Origin: Caulobacter radicis | Lineage (GTDB): Bacteria; Pseudomonadota; Alphaproteobacteria; Caulobacterales; Caulobacteraceae | DNA: 64,000 bases | Direction: 5' to 3' | NCBI RefSeq assembly: GCF_003094615.1 | Contig: NZ_QDKO01000004.1 | Coordinates: forward strand, 1 to 64,000 | Shown here: piece by piece, positions 60,465-64,000 of the stretch | Layout of the letters: every line of letters begins with the position of its first letter | How positions within the stretch are numbered: the first letter of the stretch is position 1 | Program-made: the position numbers and the translations under genes | The notes under the pieces: model-generated | Told to the model about the DNA's origin: nothing | The model's database searches: none | What the model saw: the letters and a program-made list of their open reading frames with translations, nothing else

Positions 60465-61385
60465 GTGCCGCCTTTCCTTCGTCGCGCCGCCGTTCTGGGC
60501 GCCCTCTTCCTGCTGTCGGCCTGCGCCAGCGTCGATCTTCCCGCCTCGCCCAAGGCCGCGTTCAGCCGCAGCGCTTCCGGCGTCCTGTCCCAGGGCGTGA
60601 CCTACTGGAGCGAGACGCGCGAAAACCCGCTGCGACAGGTCTATCACGTGGTGCAGTTGGACCTGGCCGACCCCAAGGTCGAACTCTTCGTCTCGCCGCC
60701 CAATGACGGCGCGGGCCAGTACCACGCCCGCACGACCTCGGAATTCGTCACCGCCTCGGGCGCCCTGCTGGCCGTCAACGCCAGCTACTTCGTGCCGTTC
60801 AAGGCCGGCTCGCCGGGCGGCGACGACTTCGTCCCGCACGCGGGCCAGCACGTCGATCCCGTCGGCAAGGTGATCGTCGGCGGCCGCGAGGTGGCCCCGC
60901 CGGACGATCCCGAGGTCGACCCGCGGGTCAACGCCATCCTCTGCATCCACCCGTCGTTCGTCGAGATCCGCTCGGGCGCCACCTGCCGCTGGGACGTGGT
61001 CGACGCGGTGGCCGCCGGCCCCGTCCTGCTGGTCGACGGCGCCGAGCAGTCGTTCCAGAACGCCGGGCCCAAGTACGCCCGCGACCGCCATCCGCGCACC
61101 GCCTTCGGCGTGTCGGCCGACGGCCGCACCGGCTGGCTGGTGGTGGTCGACGGCCGCCAGTCCGTGCTCAGCGAGGGCGCGACCCTGACCGAGCTGACCG
61201 CCTTCTTCCGCGACCTGGGCGCGGCCGACGCCATCAATCTCGACGGCGGCGGCTCGACCACCCTAGCGGTCGACGACGGCTTTGGCCGCCCGCGCGTGCT
61301 GAACTCGCCGATCCATACCGGCGTGCCCGGCCGCGAGCGCCCGGTGGCCAACCAGATCGGCGTGCGGGTGCTTGGCGCGCCGTAG
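60465..61385 (+). CDS. Phosphodiester glycosidase family lipoprotein (NAGPA-like)
   Basis: A 306-residue protein with a lipoprotein signal (MPPFLRRAAVLGALFLLSAC, lipobox LSAC). The remainder matches the NAGPA/phosphodiester glycosidase domain: VNASYFVPFKAGSPGGDDF, RHPRTAFGVSADGRTGWLVVVD and LDGGGSTTLAVD. In the human relative this fold removes N-acetylglucosamine from phosphate diesters. The bacterial substrate is likely to be a cell-envelope polymer. GTG 60465 is used as start because it gives the signal peptide. Regulator and globin genes lie upstream but are read independently. Confidence 0.82.
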   Translation: MPPFLRRAAVLGALFLLSACASVDLPASPKAAFSRSASGVLSQGVTYWSETRENPLRQVYHVVQLDLADPKVELFVSPPNDGAGQYHARTTSEFVTASGALLAVNASYFVPFKAGSPGGDDFVPHAGQHVDPVGKVIVGGREVAPPDDPEVDPRVNAILCIHPSFVEIRSGATCRWDVVDAVAAGPVLLVDGAEQSFQNAGPKYARDRHPRTAFGVSADGRTGWLVVVDGRQSVLSEGATLTELTAFFRDLGAADAINLDGGGSTTLAVDDGFGRPRVLNSPIHTGVPGRERPVANQIGVRVLGAP

Positions 61386-61417
61386 GTCGGATCGACATTC
61401 GATATCAGAGACGAAAA

Positions 61418-61504
61418 CCTCGTCCTTCGACAGGCTCAGGATGAGGTTTTTCTACGATCCGGGCCTATCAATGGTCCTCATCCTGAGCTTGTCGAAGGAC
61501 GAGG
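61418..61504. repeat. Near-perfect 29-base inverted repeat, family D
   Basis: Arm 1 (61418-61446) CCTCGTCCTTCGACAGGCTC followed by AGGATGAGG, and arm 2 (61476-61504) CCTCATCCTGAGCTTGTCGA followed by AGGACGAGG, are complements except at two positions, with 29 bases between. This CTTCGACA-GCTCAGGATGAG sequence is common as a REP-like unit in alphaproteobacteria. It lies between the NAGPA-like gene and the convergent unknown gene. Confidence 0.85.
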
Positions 61505-61535
61505 ACCACGCTCGGACCTTGAACGCCGATCCGCC

Positions 61536-61973
61536 CTAGACCTGCGGCGACAGGAAGCTGGCCGCGACATTGCTGAGCGGACCGGGCCAGTCGCCGAACA
61601 CGATCGAGCCGGAAAGCGGGTCGCTCGACATCGACGGGAAACACAGGTTGAGCCTGAACTTCAGCAGTTCGTCGCTGGTGCTGCTGATCATGATCGACAG
61701 CGGAAAGCCGATGGCCGGGGCGTTGTCGTAGATGAACATCACGCCGGTGAACGGCGAGATCACCGGCGCGGCCGGGTTTGGGAACGACAGTTCGCCCGTC
61801 ACCGGCACCACTTCGCAGCGCGCCGTCGAGCCCGTCTCCAGCGCGGCCTCGCTACTGGCGAGGCTCTTTCCCTCCGGGGTCACCAGGGTCAGCTCGTACT
61901 CGAAGCCCACCTGGCCGTCGGCCACGATGTCGGGCTTGTAGACCGTCAGCTTCAGGGCGCCGGTTTGCTGCAT
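61536..61973 (-). CDS. Hypothetical protein
   Basis: A 145-residue protein with no family I recognise. It is predicted to be mostly beta-strand (GALKLTVYKPDIVADGQVGF, VMFIYDNAPAIGFPLSIMIS, KFRLNLCFPSMSS), with no signal peptide or membrane segment. ATG 61973 has a GAGG ribosome site; a TTG six codons earlier is less likely. The pattern recalls a small beta-sandwich adaptor or tail-associated protein. It is read in the same direction as the upstream nucleotidyltransferase gene, 172 bases away. Confidence 0.6.
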   Translation of the reverse strand: MQQTGALKLTVYKPDIVADGQVGFEYELTLVTPEGKSLASSEAALETGSTARCEVVPVTGELSFPNPAAPVISPFTGVMFIYDNAPAIGFPLSIMISSTSDELLKFRLNLCFPSMSSDPLSGSIVFGDWPGPLSNVAASFLSPQV

Positions 61974-62145
61974 GAGCGCATCCTCGATCAAGGGGCGGCG
62001 CGACGAAGCTCGCGCAACCTATGATCGCATCAACGCATGACACATTCTTTGGGAGAACGCCGATCCATCGGATCGCCGCGCCAATCGCCCGCCTGCGCAC
62101 GGCGCGGGCGGGTGGTGGCGCTTGAAGACGCAGCGCGCGCTCGCC

Positions 62146-62907
62146 TCAGGCCGGGGTCGCCTCGACCGCCGCCCAGCGCGCGGCCAGTTCGCGGTTCTTG
62201 GGCAGGTCCTCGGGGAAGTCCATCTCGGCCCAGTCCAGGCCCTGGATCGAGCGCACGGCCACGGCGTCATGGGCGCGGGCGATCTGGTCGATGGCCGACA
62301 GGTACCAGCGACGCAGACCCTCGGGCGTGCGCAGCGAGCGCTCGACGATGTCGGTGAACAGCGCCGCGCCTTCCGGCTCGAAGCGCAGGAAGCCGATCGA
62401 CTCGGCGTCATAGGTGGTGATGGTCTTACCGATCTCACGCAGGGCGTCGCCCTCGGTGCGCACCTTCATGTCGTCGGAGTCGTAGCCGCCGTCCTTGCGG
62501 TCGATGGTCACCGTGATCGGGGCCGACGGCGCCGACAGCAGGCGCTCGGCGATGGCCGGCTCGAACAGGGTGTCGCCGTTCAGCAGCAGGAACGAGCCCT
62601 GCATCTCGCCGCGCGCCATCCACACCGAGGCCAGGTTGTCGCTGACGCTGTAGAACGGGTTGAAGATCGTGCGCAGGGTCAGGCCCGGCAGGCGCAGCTT
62701 GGCCAGCTCGGCCTCGACCAGGTCGGCGTTGAAGCCGGTGACGACCACCACCTCGGTGACGCCGGCGCTGTGCAGGTGGCGGATCTGCCATTCCAGGACC
62801 GAGCGGCCCGACAGGTCCACCAGGCACTTGGGACGGGTGTCGGTCAGCGGCGACAGGCGCTTGCCCTGTCCGGCGCTGAGGATGATGGCTTTGACCGGCG
62901 ACTGCAT
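62146..62907 (-). CDS. Sugar-phosphate or phosphocholine-type nucleotidyltransferase
   Basis: A 253-residue nucleotidyltransferase. The N-terminal loop KAIILSAGQGKRLSPLTDTRP and lysine in PKCLVDLSG are the standard NTP-binding motif, with LLLNGDTLFEP as the metal aspartate. The small size and the absence of a C-terminal hexapeptide domain resemble LicC-type cytidylyltransferases and capsule-precursor nucleotidyltransferases. The substrate could be a sugar or an amino-alcohol phosphate. ATG 62907 gives the family start. The upstream in-frame extension is Ser/Pro-rich and discarded. Confidence 0.85.
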   Translation of the reverse strand: MQSPVKAIILSAGQGKRLSPLTDTRPKCLVDLSGRSVLEWQIRHLHSAGVTEVVVVTGFNADLVEAELAKLRLPGLTLRTIFNPFYSVSDNLASVWMARGEMQGSFLLLNGDTLFEPAIAERLLSAPSAPITVTIDRKDGGYDSDDMKVRTEGDALREIGKTITTYDAESIGFLRFEPEGAALFTDIVERSLRTPEGLRRWYLSAIDQIARAHDAVAVRSIQGLDWAEMDFPEDLPKNRELAARWAAVEATPA

Positions 62908-63095
62908 GGCGAAAACTCGGGCGCGCCGCGAAGAGGGCGGCGAAGACGGGGGTGAAAAGGGCGAGAGCACGACTCGAAACGAGCCATATCAGCGCAAATT
63001 GTGCGCGACCATAGCCGTGGCAAGGTCCGGCGTCCCGCAAAACGCCGCTTGCGACAATCCGCGCGCCCTCGGGGCTCGCGCGCCCTCCCCCGTCG

Positions 63096-63887
63096 TCAGG
63101 CCTCGACGGTCGCCTTGTAGGTCTTGGTGGCTGGATGCAGCCGCGCCTCGATCGCCTCGTCGAGGGCCGCCCGGAAGTCGACCATGCCGGCGTTGACCGG
63201 CTCGAACACGTCGTAGCTGACCGAGCAAGGATCGCCGCCGGGGAACGGAGGTTCGGGATTGTATTGGATCGACAGCTGCGCCTGCTGCGAGGCCAGCTGC
63301 GCCTTCTCTTCCGCGTCCGGACCGCCGGCCAGGTCGGTGACGATCGTCTGGACCATGAACAGCGACTCGTCGATCGACGACGAGATCCCCGCCCCGGTGA
63401 TGCGGTTGCCGTCCTTGACCCAGCGCGGGCAGCCGTTGACCACCGTCACCTTGGGGAACAGCTTCAGGCACTCGATGAAGCCCCAGTGGGTGGTGGCCCG
63501 ATAGCCGTCCAGCAGCCCGGCCGAGGCCAGCAGCAGCCCGCCGGTGCAGACCGAGACCACATAGCGCGCCTTGCCGGCTCGATCGCTCAGGAAGTCCAGC
63601 AGCGCCTGGTCGCCGATGGCGTCCTGCAGGCCGGCGCCGCCGCCCGGCACGAACAGCATGTCGATGTGCGGCGCGGCGTCATAGTCGTACTGCGCCACCA
63701 CCTTGAGCACGCCCGAGGTCTGGATCGGGTCGGTGCTCGCCGCCACGGTCGCCACCTCGATCGTTCGGCCGATGACCTCGCCGTCGAAGAAGGCGAACAC
63801 CTCGTGCGGCCCCGCGACGTCGAGGATGTCGACGCCCGGATAGAGCACGATGCCCACCGTGAACGGCGGCGGCGTCGGCGCGGTCAT
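63096..63887 (-). CDS. DJ-1/PfpI family protein
   Basis: A 263-residue class-I-glutamine-amidotransferase-like protein of the DJ-1/PfpI superfamily. It has TVGIVLYPGVDILDVAGPHEVF, LFVPGGGAG and the nucleophile elbow SVCTGGLLLASAGLL (reactive cysteine), followed by ATTHWGFIECLKLFP. This resembles isonitrile hydratases or the sensor half of AraC-type regulators without the DNA-binding part. An extra ~50 residues at the end are not typical. ATG 63887 overlaps the previous stop (ATGA). The substrate is not known. Confidence 0.83.
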   Translation of the reverse strand: MTAPTPPPFTVGIVLYPGVDILDVAGPHEVFAFFDGEVIGRTIEVATVAASTDPIQTSGVLKVVAQYDYDAAPHIDMLFVPGGGAGLQDAIGDQALLDFLSDRAGKARYVVSVCTGGLLLASAGLLDGYRATTHWGFIECLKLFPKVTVVNGCPRWVKDGNRITGAGISSSIDESLFMVQTIVTDLAGGPDAEEKAQLASQQAQLSIQYNPEPPFPGGDPCSVSYDVFEPVNAGMVDFRAALDEAIEARLHPATKTYKATVEA

Positions 63888-64000
63888 TGGGCCACCGCGA
63901 TGAACGAGGCCGTCACCCCGGCCGGCTCGCCGTTGTGCGGCTTGGCCCGCACGATCGTGCCGACGATCGACGGCACTTGGTCCACGCCGTCCGGCCACAT
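63884..64000 (-). CDS. End of a protein of unknown function (partial, runs off the window)
   Basis: A 38-codon C-terminal segment in frame with the right edge, ending VTASFIAVAQ. Its TGA overlaps the ATG of the DJ-1/PfpI gene, so the two are translationally coupled. Residues such as GTIVRAKPHNGEPAGV give no family match that I can name. The last codon at the edge reads ATG, so the start might lie at the window boundary, but more of the gene may lie outside. Confidence 0.5.
   Translation of the reverse strand: MWPDGVDQVPSIVGTIVRAKPHNGEPAGVTASFIAVAQ

Overview
The window is gene-dense, high-GC DNA from an alphaproteobacterium, most likely Caulobacter or a close relative. The main evidence is the gene content: ftsQ-ftsA-ftsZ with a CtrA-type TTAA-N7-TTAA box and GANTC sites upstream of ftsZ, a 273-residue Caulobacter-type flagellin, and a two-armed sphingolipid (ceramide) locus of the kind described in Caulobacter crescentus. 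Many genes overlap by ATGA or GTGA. One family of inverted intergenic repeats occurs seven times. I saw no tRNA, rRNA, CRISPR array or insertion sequence.

Layout. 0-9 kb: end of a propionyl-CoA carboxylase beta gene, its alpha subunit, a MerR regulator, a CoxE-type VWA protein, a UVR-motif protein, an MFS exporter, leucine dehydrogenase, a lipoprotein hydrolase and a uracil-DNA-glycosylase-like protein. 9-17 kb: a solitary phage tail sheath gene, glutathione transferase, small enzymes, chromate transporter, rlmJ, topoisomerase IB and a WYL regulator. 17-21 kb: a lone flagellin, a PI-PLC-like protein and a cytochrome c. 21-27 kb: tyrosine/homogentisate catabolism (aminotransferase, hppD, hmgA, fumarylacetoacetase, Rieske protein, Lrp regulator), preceded by a candidate small RNA at about 21314-21382. 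27-32 kb: ftsZ, ftsA and ftsQ, read right to left and not joined here to the usual mur/ddl genes. 32-39 kb: a SUFU-domain protein, M28 peptidase, serine hydrolase, TetR regulator, sugar-lactone oxidase and a D-amino-acid PLP enzyme.

39-57 kb is the most notable region. One arm (39.0-46.5 kb) has an LptC-like protein, a CDP-glycerol-transferase-like protein, a flippase, an acyl-ACP synthetase, a ceramide reductase, an acyl carrier protein and serine palmitoyltransferase. The other arm (47.8-57.0 kb) has three genes for the ceramide phosphoglycerate head group (nucleotidyltransferase-like, lipid kinase, CDP-alcohol transferase), a divergent metallophosphoesterase, then HIT, LptF-like, LptG-like, bacterial ceramide synthase and an NTP transferase in one overlapping run. 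LptC/LptF/LptG relatives inside the locus suggest a dedicated route carrying the finished sphingolipid to the outer membrane. A PadR-membrane protein pair with an 18-bp palindromic operator sits between the arms and looks acquired.

57-60.4 kb is a nitric-oxide/heme module: an NsrR-like Rrf2 regulator with two palindromes, diverging from a truncated-hemoglobin-DUF1971 fusion, a flavohemoglobin gene broken by one in-frame TAG, a small membrane protein and a hexameric tyrosine-coordinated heme protein. The window ends with a phosphodiester glycosidase lipoprotein, an unknown protein, a sugar nucleotidyltransferase and a DJ-1/PfpI protein.
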